Source of the DNA: Rhodospirillaceae bacterium
GTDB taxonomy: Bacteria; Pseudomonadota; Alphaproteobacteria; MPNO01; UBA2964
Direction of reading: 5' to 3'
Assembly (NCBI GenBank): GCA_018660305.1
Contig: JABJKO010000058.1
Span: forward strand, 1 to 36,918
DNA: 36,918 nt
A model generated the notes under the pieces. That model did no database searches, was not told the origin of the DNA, and saw nothing but the letters and a program-made list of their open reading frames with translations. Within the stretch, counting starts at the first letter, position 1; each line of letters begins with the position of its first letter. The translations under genes and the position numbers were made by a program. Shown in pieces: positions 1 to 6,662 of the stretch.

Positions 1-2
1 AA

Positions 3-626
3 AGTTTTTCTGCCGGCGCCGATCTCGACTGGATGAAACGCATGGCCGGCTACAGCTCGGCCGAGAACGAGGCCGACGCAAAGGCACTGGGCGATATGCT
101 GGCCCGGCTCAATGGGCTTGCGGTGCCGACCATCGCGCTGGTTCAGGGTGGCGCCTATGGCGGGGGGGTCGGGCTGGTCGCCGCCTGCGATATGGCCATC
201 GCCGCCGAGGAAGCTGTCTTCTCGCTCACCGAAGTGAGGCTTGGGATCATCCCGTCGGTGGTCTCGCCCTACGTTCTCGCGGCCATCGGCGCCCGTGCGG
301 CACGGCGCTATTTCCTGACGGCCGAGCGGTTTGACGCTGCCGAGGCATATCGTATGGGACTGGTTCATGAGGTGGTGCCCGCTGCGGAGCTGAGAGCCTT
401 TGGAGACAGTCTTGTGAAACAGCTCCTGGCCGGCAGTCCCGCCGCCATTGCCAGCGCCAAGCAATTGATCGCCCATATGGCGGGGCGTCCGGTTGACGAG
501 GCTCTCATCGCCGAAACCGCCCGCCGGATCGCCGCCGCCCGGGCCAGCGAAGAAGGCAAGGAGGGCATCTCGGCATTTCTGGAACGCCGTAAACCCGATT
601 GGGTGCCGGCAAAGGAACAGGAATGA
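3..626 (+). CDS. Enoyl-CoA hydratase/isomerase, probably 3-methylglutaconyl-CoA hydratase (5' truncated by window edge)
   Basis: Crotonase-family hydratase that enters from outside the window; reading frame 3 is open from the first bases, so the N-terminus is missing. The visible start reads SFSAGADLDWMKRMAGYS, the CoA-binding segment typical of methylglutaconyl-CoA hydratases, which act in leucine breakdown. The second oxyanion-hole stretch GGAYGGGVGLVAACDMAIA and the segment SLTEVRLGIIP, with the family's catalytic-type Glu, are both present. Its stop overlaps the start of the HMG-CoA lyase gene (ATGA), so the two are translationally coupled. Methylglutaconyl-CoA hydratase makes HMG-CoA, which the next gene's enzyme cleaves, so the neighbour supports this substrate over a generic enoyl-CoA hydratase. 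Carboxylase and isovaleryl-CoA dehydrogenase genes would be expected upstream of the window. Confidence 0.85.
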   Translation, partial: SFSAGADLDWMKRMAGYSSAENEADAKALGDMLARLNGLAVPTIALVQGGAYGGGVGLVAACDMAIAAEEAVFSLTEVRLGIIPSVVSPYVLAAIGARAARRYFLTAERFDAAEAYRMGLVHEVVPAAELRAFGDSLVKQLLAGSPAAIASAKQLIAHMAGRPVDEALIAETARRIAAARASEEGKEGISAFLERRKPDWVPAKEQE

Positions 627-1531
627 CACTGCCTAAATCCGTGACGTTGGTGGAGGTTGGGCCGCGCGACGGGCTGCAGAACGAGCCTGAGGCGCTGGGT
701 GTCGCCGACCGGGTGGCGCTGATCGACCGCCTGACCGATTCGGGGCTGCGTTTCATCGAAGCCGGTAGTTTCGTGAGTCCCAAACACGTGCCGCAGATGG
801 CCGATACCGACAAGGTACTGGCCGGTATTCGCCGCAGGGATGATGCCTGCTACCAGGTTCTGGTTCCCAACATGAAGGGGTTCGACGCCGCAAAGAACGC
901 GGGGGCGACAGATATCGCGGTCTTTGCCGCCGCGTCGGAAACGTTTTCACAGCGCAATACCAACTGCTCCATCGCCGAAGGACTGACCCGGTTCACCGCG
1001 GTGTGCGATGCGGCGCAGCGCAGTGATATTCGCGTGCGGGGCTACGTCTCCTGTGTGCTCGGCTGTCCTTATGAGGGAGATGTTCCTCCCGACCGGGTTG
1101 CCGATCTTGCGGCACGGCTGGCCGATTTTGGCTGCTATGAAGTTTCGCTGGGCGATACCATCGGGGTTGGGACGCCTGGCAAGGCGCAGGGCCTGGTTGA
1201 CGCTGTCGCGGCGCTTGTGCCGGTCGATCGGCTGGCGGTTCATTTTCACGATACCTACGGTCAGGCGCTGGCCAATATCCTGGCCGTGATGGAGCGCGGT
1301 GTTTCGGTCATCGATTGCGCGGTGGCGGGGCTGGGCGGCTGTCCATTTTCGCCCGGCGCCACCGGCAATGTGGCGACCGAGGATGTCCTTTATATGCTGG
1401 ATGGTCTCGGTATCGAGACAGGCGTGGACCTGACGGCGGTAGCCGAGGCCGGCCGGTTTGTCATGGAAAAGCTCGGTCGCCCGCCCGACTCCCGCGTAAA
1501 CCGGGCCTTGTCGGCAAAACAACCCCGGTAA
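623..1531 (+). CDS. mvaB: Hydroxymethylglutaryl-CoA lyase
   Basis: A TIM-barrel lyase that cleaves HMG-CoA to acetyl-CoA and acetoacetate, the last step of leucine degradation. The N-terminus VEVGPRDGLQNE is the HMG-CoA lyase signature, with the metal-binding Asp and catalytic Arg. Further family motifs are VSCVLGCPYEG, HFHDTYGQALAN (metal-binding His pair) and the active-site Cys loop GLGGCPFSPGATGN. The product is 302 residues, normal for the bacterial enzyme. The start at 623 is chosen because it forms an ATGA overlap with the hydratase stop and follows AAGGAACAGGA. A start 24 bases upstream is in frame but adds residues unlike the family. A 148-base gap follows, holding a small inverted repeat (AAGTG-5-CACTT, 1570-1584), so the dehydrogenase genes downstream may have their own promoter. 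Confidence 0.93.
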   Translation: MTLPKSVTLVEVGPRDGLQNEPEALGVADRVALIDRLTDSGLRFIEAGSFVSPKHVPQMADTDKVLAGIRRRDDACYQVLVPNMKGFDAAKNAGATDIAVFAAASETFSQRNTNCSIAEGLTRFTAVCDAAQRSDIRVRGYVSCVLGCPYEGDVPPDRVADLAARLADFGCYEVSLGDTIGVGTPGKAQGLVDAVAALVPVDRLAVHFHDTYGQALANILAVMERGVSVIDCAVAGLGGCPFSPGATGNVATEDVLYMLDGLGIETGVDLTAVAEAGRFVMEKLGRPPDSRVNRALSAKQPR

Positions 1532-1679
1532 GACCGGTTTTCTTTCGAATTTTGAAATCATCGTGAATGAAGTGTTAACCACTTGATTCGTAGACTCGGC
1601 ATGACGATTTTTGATGTGTCGGGCCGATGATCGACCGGTCCCGAAAGGCAGATTTCCGCGAGTTGCGGATGGAGGTCCC

Positions 1680-2825
1680 ATGGCCCCGCCAATCAAGCAC
1701 GACAATGCGGCGATTGATCTTCAGCGCCGCGGTGCCTCTCCCGCGGATCCGGACGGCGAAATCGTCGCCCAGTTCCAGATACGCTATCGCCGGTTTCTTG
1801 ATCCCAATGGACAATTACTCGACCCTTCGCCGCCCTTGGCGAACGATTCCGAGACTCTGAAGACGCTGTACCGCGCCATGGCCCTGGCGCGGGCCTTCGA
1901 CAAGAAGGCCATTGCCCTGCAGCGCACCGGCGAACTTCGCACCTATCCGTCCTGTCAGGGACAGGAAGCCATTGCGGTGGGGCTCGCGAGCGCCATGAAA
2001 GACGACGATGTGCTGTTGCCCACCTACCGCGAACAGGGCGCGCAGCTTTGGCGCGGCATTTCCCTTACCGAGCTGATGCTGTACTGGGCCGGCGATGAAC
2101 GGGGCAGCAACTACGCCAACCAGCCGCGCGATTTTCCGGTGAGCGTGCCCATCGCCTCTCACACCATCCAGGCGGTCGGTGTCGCCACCGCCATGAAGCT
2201 CCGGCACGAGCCCCGCGTCGCGGTCTGCACCCTCGGCGACGGCGCCACATCCGAAGGCGATTTCTACGAGGCGATCAATCTTGCCGGTGTGTGGAATCTG
2301 CCGGTGGTCTTTGTGGTGAGCAACAACCAGTGGGCCATCTCCATGCCACGCGCCGCGCAGACCGCTGCCGAGACCATCGCCCAGAAGGCCATCGCCGGCG
2401 GTTTTGGCGGCGAACAGATCGATGGTAACGACATCATCGCGGTGCGGGTCGCGGCGGAACAGGCCATTGAGAAAGCCCGCGCCGGTGGGGGGCCGTCACT
2501 GATCGAAGCGCTCACCTACCGGCTGGGCGATCATACGACCGCCGACGATGCCACCCGCTACCGCATCGAAGCCGAGGTCAGTGCCCAATGGGCCAACGAT
2601 CCCATGGCGCGCATCCGGACGTATCTGGCCAATCGCGGCTGGTGGACCAAGGAAGACGAGGAAGCCCTGGTGGGTGACTGCAAGACGCGCATCGACGCGG
2701 CGCAGGAAGAATTCCTTGCCATGGAGCCGCAGCCGGTGACCGATATTTTCGACTATTTGTTTGCTGAATTACCGGAAAGCGTCGCACGCCAGCGGGAAAG
2801 CTATACGGGGGACGATCATGGCTGA
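1680..2825 (+). CDS. 2-oxoacid dehydrogenase complex E1 component, alpha subunit (branched-chain or pyruvate type)
   Basis: Thiamine-diphosphate-dependent alpha subunit of an alpha2beta2 E1 that decarboxylates a 2-oxoacid and passes the acyl group to lipoate on E2. The ThDP motif runs from GDG at residues 186-188 to NN at 215-216. ELRTYPSCQGQEAIAVG (about 85-101) and the GDHTTADDATRY loop near the C-terminus are typical of this subfamily. The start at 1680 (MAPPIK) has GGAGG a few bases upstream; an earlier in-frame ATG at 1611 has no clear ribosome binding site. The gene overlaps E1 beta by 8 bases. Being next to leucine-catabolic genes favours branched-chain 2-oxoacid (bkd) use, but heterotetrameric pyruvate dehydrogenases look very similar, so the substrate is left open. 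No E3 (lipoamide dehydrogenase) gene lies in the window. Confidence 0.88.
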   Translation: MAPPIKHDNAAIDLQRRGASPADPDGEIVAQFQIRYRRFLDPNGQLLDPSPPLANDSETLKTLYRAMALARAFDKKAIALQRTGELRTYPSCQGQEAIAVGLASAMKDDDVLLPTYREQGAQLWRGISLTELMLYWAGDERGSNYANQPRDFPVSVPIASHTIQAVGVATAMKLRHEPRVAVCTLGDGATSEGDFYEAINLAGVWNLPVVFVVSNNQWAISMPRAAQTAAETIAQKAIAGGFGGEQIDGNDIIAVRVAAEQAIEKARAGGGPSLIEALTYRLGDHTTADDATRYRIEAEVSAQWANDPMARIRTYLANRGWWTKEDEEALVGDCKTRIDAAQEEFLAMEPQPVTDIFDYLFAELPESVARQRESYTGDDHG

Positions 2826-3798
2826 AATCACCTTCGTGGAAGCCATCACCCAGGCGCTGCGCCGTGCCATGACCGACGATGAGCGCGTTGTTCTGCTGGG
2901 CCAGGATATCGGCACCAATGGCGGCGTGTTCCGCTCCACCCAGGGGCTCCTTCAGGAATTCGGGCCGGAGCGCGTGCTGGATACGCCGCTTGCCGAATCC
3001 ATGATCGCCGGTGTCGCGGTGGGGTTGGCGGCGGAGGATTTCCGCCCGGTGGCCGAGATCCAGTTCATGGGATTCGTCTATCCGGCGGTGGATCAGATCG
3101 TCAATCACGCGAGCCGCATGCGCAACCGGACGCGCGGGCGGATTACGTCGCCGCTGGTTGTCCGCACCCCCATGGGGGCGGGTATCGGCGCGCCGGAACA
3201 TCATTCGGAAAGCACCGAGGCCATGTTCACCAATATTCCCGGGCTTCGGGTGGTGATTCCGTCTTCGCCGCAGCGGGCCTACGGGCTGCTGCTGGCCGCC
3301 ATCGCCGACCCCGATCCGGTGATTTTCCTGGAACCGACCCGGCTTTACCGGGCCTACAAGGAAGACGTGCCCGACAATGGCGAGGCGCTGCCGCTGGACG
3401 AGTGTTTCGTGCTGCGCGACGGCGACGATGTGACCCTGGTGACCTGGGGCGCCATGGTGCGGGAGACGCTGGCGGTTGCCGACGGTCTCGCCGAGGATGG
3501 TATTTCTGCCGAGGTCATCGATGTGGGCACGCTGCAGCCGCTGGATGCCGATACCATCGTGTCGTCGGTGGATCGAACCGGACGGCTCGTGGTGGTGCAT
3601 GAAGCACCGCTGACCGGCGGGTTCGGTGCCGAGATTGCCGCGCGGGTCTCCGAACAGGCTCTCATGTCCCTCAAGGCACCCATCGCGCGGGTGGCGGCTC
3701 CGGATGTGATTGTGCCGTTGCCCCGTCTCGAATCCCATTATCTGCCCAATGCCGCGACCATAGAGGAGGCGGTGCAGCGCACCGTGTCATACGCATGA
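2818..3798 (+). CDS. 2-oxoacid dehydrogenase complex E1 component, beta subunit
   Basis: Transketolase-like beta subunit of 326 residues that completes the E1 active site with the alpha subunit. Family motifs are the N-terminal MAEITFVEAITQAL, GQDIGTNGGVFRSTQGL, the LDTPLAESMIAGVAVGLA segment carrying the ThDP-contacting Glu, GAGIGAPEHHSES, and a C-terminal transketolase domain with DVGTLQPLDADTIVSSV and VVHEAPLTGGFGAEIAA. The start at 2818 lies inside the last codons of the alpha gene after CGGGGGACG, so the subunits are translationally coupled, consistent with equal stoichiometry. Its own stop overlaps the E2 start as ATGA. The sequence resembles both PdhB and BkdA2, so only the complex type is certain. 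Confidence 0.9.
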   Translation: MAEITFVEAITQALRRAMTDDERVVLLGQDIGTNGGVFRSTQGLLQEFGPERVLDTPLAESMIAGVAVGLAAEDFRPVAEIQFMGFVYPAVDQIVNHASRMRNRTRGRITSPLVVRTPMGAGIGAPEHHSESTEAMFTNIPGLRVVIPSSPQRAYGLLLAAIADPDPVIFLEPTRLYRAYKEDVPDNGEALPLDECFVLRDGDDVTLVTWGAMVRETLAVADGLAEDGISAEVIDVGTLQPLDADTIVSSVDRTGRLVVVHEAPLTGGFGAEIAARVSEQALMSLKAPIARVAAPDVIVPLPRLESHYLPNAATIEEAVQRTVSYA

Positions 3799-4925
3799 AG
3801 ACCTTTAACCTGCCGGATCTGGGCGAGGGGCTGCAGGAAGCGGAAATCGTTTCCTGGCATGTGGCGGTGGGCGACAAGGTGGTCGCCGATCAGCCGCTGG
3901 TGTCGGTCGAAACCGACAAGGCGGTGGTGGAGGTTCCCGCGCCCTTTTCAGGCATCATCGCCACTCTCTATGCCGATGCCGGTTCGACCCTTGCGGTGGG
4001 CGCGGCGCTGGCCGATTTTGACGAATCCGACATCAAATCGGACGACACCGGTACTGTTGCGGGCGCGTTGCCGACCGAAGAGGCGGCACCAAAAGCCAAA
4101 GGAAAATCGCGCGGCACGGCGGCACCGCCTGCCCGCCAGTCGGGGCATAAAAACAAGGCGACGCCTGGAATCCGCAAGCTCGCCCGCGAACTGGATATCG
4201 ATCTTTCCATCGTCGGCGCCACCGGGGCCGACGGGCAGATCACCGAAAACGATATTCAGCGCGCCGCCGCGACGCTGTCGGTGGTGGAGCCGGCGCAACA
4301 ACTCCGCGGTATCCGGAAATCCATGGCCATGCGCATGGCGCAGGCCCATGCCGAAGTGGTCCCCGCCTCGCTCGGCGATGAGGCCAATATCACCGCCTGG
4401 GTAAAAGGCAGTGACGCAACCCTTCGCCTGGTGGAGGCCATGGTCGCGGCCTGCGAATCCGTTCCGGCGCTCAATGCCTGGTTCGAAAGCAATACGCAAA
4501 GCCTGCGGGTTCTCCAACGGGTCGATCTCGGCATGGCGGTGGATACCGAGGACGGGCTGATGGTGCCGGTCCTGCACGATGTGGGCGGGCGCGACCGCGC
4601 CGATCTGCGCACCGGTCTCGATGCCATGAAAAACGACGCCAAGGCGCGGACCATCCCCCCCAACGAGCTTCGCGGCGCGTCCATCTCGCTGTCCAATTTC
4701 GGGGCGCTGGGGGTCGGGCGGTTTGCCCAGATGATCGTCGTCCCGCCGCAGGTCGCCATCGTCGGGGCCGGGCGCATGGGGTCGCGGGTGGTGATGGAAA
4801 ACGGGGCGCCCGTCGAACAGATCCTGCTGCCCGTCTCGCTGACCTTCGATCATCGGGTGGTCACCGGCGGCGAAGCGGCACGTTTCCTCGCCGCGCTGAT
4901 CACGGATCTCGAACGCGCCGATTAA
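3795..4925 (+). CDS. 2-oxoacid dehydrogenase complex E2 component (dihydrolipoyl acyltransferase), short form with HxxxTG active site
   Basis: A 376-residue E2 with one lipoyl domain (residues 1-75, lipoylated Lys42 in VETDKAVVEV), a linker rich in Ala and Lys, a peripheral subunit-binding domain (about 118-150, TPGIRKLARELDIDL to GQITENDI) and a shortened catalytic domain from about 165. The lipoyl arm carries the acyl group from E1 to CoA. The active-site segment near the C-terminus reads FDHRVVTGGEAARF: His353 is present, but the Asp of the usual HxxxDG is Thr357. I recall that some proteobacterial E2 proteins share this FDHR-VTGGEAARF form, so it is probably a subfamily trait, not damage. 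The gene overlaps E1 beta by 4 bases and ends the operon. Confidence 0.88.
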   Translation: MKTFNLPDLGEGLQEAEIVSWHVAVGDKVVADQPLVSVETDKAVVEVPAPFSGIIATLYADAGSTLAVGAALADFDESDIKSDDTGTVAGALPTEEAAPKAKGKSRGTAAPPARQSGHKNKATPGIRKLARELDIDLSIVGATGADGQITENDIQRAAATLSVVEPAQQLRGIRKSMAMRMAQAHAEVVPASLGDEANITAWVKGSDATLRLVEAMVAACESVPALNAWFESNTQSLRVLQRVDLGMAVDTEDGLMVPVLHDVGGRDRADLRTGLDAMKNDAKARTIPPNELRGASISLSNFGALGVGRFAQMIVVPPQVAIVGAGRMGSRVVMENGAPVEQILLPVSLTFDHRVVTGGEAARFLAALITDLERAD

Positions 4926-4942
4926 GCCGCCCACATCACGAG

Positions 4943-4971
4943 AAAACGGCGGCCCGGACCCTGGACCGCCG
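4943..4971 (-). terminator. Rho-independent terminator of the PEP-CTERM gene
   Basis: On the minus strand a 9-bp stem CGGCGGTCC/GGGCCGCCG with a 7-base loop is followed by TTTTC. One pair is a U-G wobble on the minus strand but a C-A mismatch on the plus strand, and the T run exists only in the minus direction. It therefore serves the PEP-CTERM gene ending at 5003 better than the convergent E2 gene. Confidence 0.75.
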
Positions 4972-5002
4972 CAATCTGTGACTTTTTAGAACTCTGTACT
5001 CT

Positions 5003-5662
5003 TTACTTGCTGGCCCGCTTGCGCCGGGCAATTCCGAGACCCGCGAGGCCGAGGCCGAGAATGGCCAGCGTGCCGGGTTCAGACACCTGCTGCATGGTGG
5101 CCAGCACATTGGCATTGCCATAGAAAGTGTTGCCGCCGACGGTGTTTGTCGGGAATTGCAGCGACCCGGACGCAAGAAGACGACCCTGGACCGGTGTGAT
5201 GTTGTTATAGACGGTGGCGAATGAAAACAGCGACGGCACCAGTGTTTCGAGGTCAACGCTATGCGATGCGACGATGTAGTTCTGACCCGCCAGCAGTGCG
5301 ACCGGGACGATCGGCAGGTATCGGTAATTATTGACCAGCGTGCCGGTTGTGCCCGGGCCAAGCGTGACAGACCCCAGCAATCCACCGCCGGTGTTCCAGA
5401 GCCCGACACTGATGGCTGCGGGAAAACCGTTGTTGGTACCAGCGTCAGAGCCGTCATAGGCGCCGAGATCGGTCGCCATCATGTTCTGGTTGGCGGTGAA
5501 CTCCAGCCCGAGTGAGAAGCCCGAACCACCAAACCCGGGTGCGGGGTTGGGAACGTTCGAATAGATTGGCCCGGCGGACGCCTGTGGGGCCAGTAGCGCA
5601 GCGGCCACAAGACCGCTGGCGAATACAGCGCAAAAGCGCGCCATGGTTGATTTGATAAACAT
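5003..5662 (-). CDS. PEP-CTERM sorting-domain protein (exported, exosortase substrate), DUF4082-like
   Basis: A 219-residue secreted protein. An N-terminal signal peptide (residues 1 to about 30, ending PQASA-GP) is followed by a beta-rich domain with features of DUF4082-like domains found in bacterial surface proteins (GLEFTANQNMMATDLGAYD, ISVGLWNTGGGLLGSVTL, YRYLPIVPVALLAGQNYIVAS). The C-terminus SEPGTLAILGLGLAGLGIARRKR is a PEP-CTERM tag: a Pro-Glu-type motif, a hydrophobic helix, then a basic tail, which exosortase recognises for sorting to the cell surface. The ATG at 5662 follows AAGGAAAAAGGCA. Exosortase is not encoded here. The gene stands alone with its own sigma-54-type promoter about 110 bases upstream and its own terminator, so it is probably induced under specific conditions. 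Its ligand or role cannot be read from sequence. Confidence 0.88.
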   Translation of the reverse strand: MFIKSTMARFCAVFASGLVAAALLAPQASAGPIYSNVPNPAPGFGGSGFSLGLEFTANQNMMATDLGAYDGSDAGTNNGFPAAISVGLWNTGGGLLGSVTLGPGTTGTLVNNYRYLPIVPVALLAGQNYIVASHSVDLETLVPSLFSFATVYNNITPVQGRLLASGSLQFPTNTVGGNTFYGNANVLATMQQVSEPGTLAILGLGLAGLGIARRKRASK

Positions 5663-5748
5663 TGCCTTTTTCCTTTCGCAATGTGGTGACGCCCTGCGGC
5701 TTGATGGCGCCTCTCTGTTTCACGTGACGAAACTGGCAATGCCGCATC

Positions 5749-5764
5749 GCCGTATACATACGGC
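5749..5764. promoter_or_regulatory. 16-bp palindrome at the predicted transcription start of the PEP-CTERM gene
   Basis: GCCGTAT-AC-ATACGGC is a perfect 7-bp inverted repeat with a 2-base centre. It lies about 11-26 bases downstream of the -12 element of the sigma-54-type promoter, that is around the predicted start site, a place where a repressor could act. Function is inferred from position only. Confidence 0.4.
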
Positions 5765-5772
5765 TTTCTCAA

Positions 5773-5789
5773 ATGCAATTTTCGTGCCA
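5773..5789 (-). promoter_or_regulatory. Sigma-54 (RpoN) promoter, -24/-12 elements, for the PEP-CTERM gene
   Basis: The minus strand reads TGGCACGAAAATTGCAT, an essentially exact match to the sigma-54 consensus TGGCAC-N5-TTGCA/T, with GG and GC at the required spacing. It points at the PEP-CTERM gene, whose start codon is 111 bases downstream. PEP-CTERM systems are known to be linked to PrsR-type sigma-54-dependent activators, so this fits the target gene. Confidence 0.8.
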
Positions 5790-5793
5790 ACCG

Positions 5794-5832
5794 GGTTAAC
5801 GCGGGCTCTTAAGCCGAAGACAGTGGTTAACG
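5794..5832. promoter_or_regulatory. Tandem GGTTAACG repeats upstream of the sigma-54 promoter (candidate activator sites)
   Basis: GGTTAACG occurs at 5794-5801 and again at 5825-5832, 31 bases apart (about three helical turns) and in the same orientation, each followed by a G-rich stretch. They lie just upstream of the -24 element. Helically phased repeats in that position suit an enhancer-binding activator, but they are unusually close for one, and GTTAAC also occurs by chance. Confidence 0.35.
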
Positions 5833-5891
5833 AGGCGGGACAAAAATCAAAGTTGTAAAATCCACCGACACCCAACGATTGCGAATTAGGG

Positions 5892-6641
5892 TTACCCGCC
5901 GAAGTTGGAGCCGCCATTTACGTGCATGTTCTCGCCGGTCATGAAGCTCGCCTTGTCGGAAATAAGGAAAATCGCCGCTTCGGCAATTTCCTCCGGCGCG
6001 GCGAAGCGGCCGAGCGGAAAGCGGCGCATCATGTCGGCGCGCTGCTCCTCGGTATAGCCGGCGATCATGGCGGTTTCCGTCAAGCCCGGACTGACGGCGT
6101 TCACGCGTACCCCTTTGGGCCCCAGTGCGCGGGCCAGCGACCGGGTCAGGGCGAGTACCGCGCCCTTGGAGCTGACATAGGCCGGTCCCCCCTGGCCATT
6201 ACCGCCGGTGACGCCATGGAGTACGGAGGCGGACGTGGTCAGGACGATGGCGCCCTTGCCGCACGTAATCATGTGGCTGGCGGCGGCCTGGGCAATCAGA
6301 AAGGATCCGGTCACGTTGACGGCCAGCACGCGGTTCATTTCCGCCGCGTCCAACTCGTCCCAGCGCGCGCTTGAATGGGCGGCGCCGCAATGGATCAGCG
6401 CATCCAGCGCGCCAAATCGGTCGATAGCCGCCGCGACGGCCTCTTCGCAATGATCCGGTACCGAGACATCGCCGGCCAGCAGGAAGACCCGCGGGTTGTC
6501 GTCTCCCAACGCCTCGCGCAGGCGCTCTTCCTGTGGATCGAACGCGACCACGTTGGCGCCTTCCGCCAGAAGAAGGTTGGCGCAGGCGAGGCCGATGCCG
6601 CTCGCCGCGCCGGTGACCAGCACTGTCTTTTTTTCGCTCAT
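5892..6641 (-). CDS. Short-chain dehydrogenase/reductase (SDR), classical type
   Basis: A 249-residue NAD(P)-dependent oxidoreductase. The cofactor motif TGAASGIG is at residues 10-17, an acidic Asp follows the second strand (VVAFDPQ), which favours NAD, and the catalytic Ser and YxxxK lie in VLTTSAS and AYVSSK. RVNAVSPGLTETAM and the C-terminal NMHVNGGSN are family-typical. The usual NNAG is replaced by HCGA. The gene starts 21 bases after the stop of the upstream amidase gene on the same strand, so the two probably form an operon; GAGGGAAAGGGA precedes the ATG. The substrate is unknown. The product resembles FabG-like and 3-oxoacyl/alcohol dehydrogenases, but an acyl-carrier role is unlikely with an amidase partner. 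Confidence 0.85.
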   Translation of the reverse strand: MSEKKTVLVTGAASGIGLACANLLLAEGANVVAFDPQEERLREALGDDNPRVFLLAGDVSVPDHCEEAVAAAIDRFGALDALIHCGAAHSSARWDELDAAEMNRVLAVNVTGSFLIAQAAASHMITCGKGAIVLTTSASVLHGVTGGNGQGGPAYVSSKGAVLALTRSLARALGPKGVRVNAVSPGLTETAMIAGYTEEQRADMMRRFPLGRFAAPEEIAEAAIFLISDKASFMTGENMHVNGGSNFGG

Positions 6642-6662
6642 GCGTCCCTTTCCCTCGTAACC

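Noticed and set aside
1570..1584. AAGTG/CACTT inverted repeat before the E1 alpha gene
   Set aside because: The arms are five bases and there is no T run; noted only as a possible operator, not annotated.
2578..3738. Antisense reading frame of 386 residues opposite E1 beta
   Set aside because: A shadow of high-GC coding sequence, rich in His, Arg and Gly; no motif.
3948..4934. 328-residue frame antisense to the E2 gene
   Set aside because: A shadow of a confident gene with no family signature.
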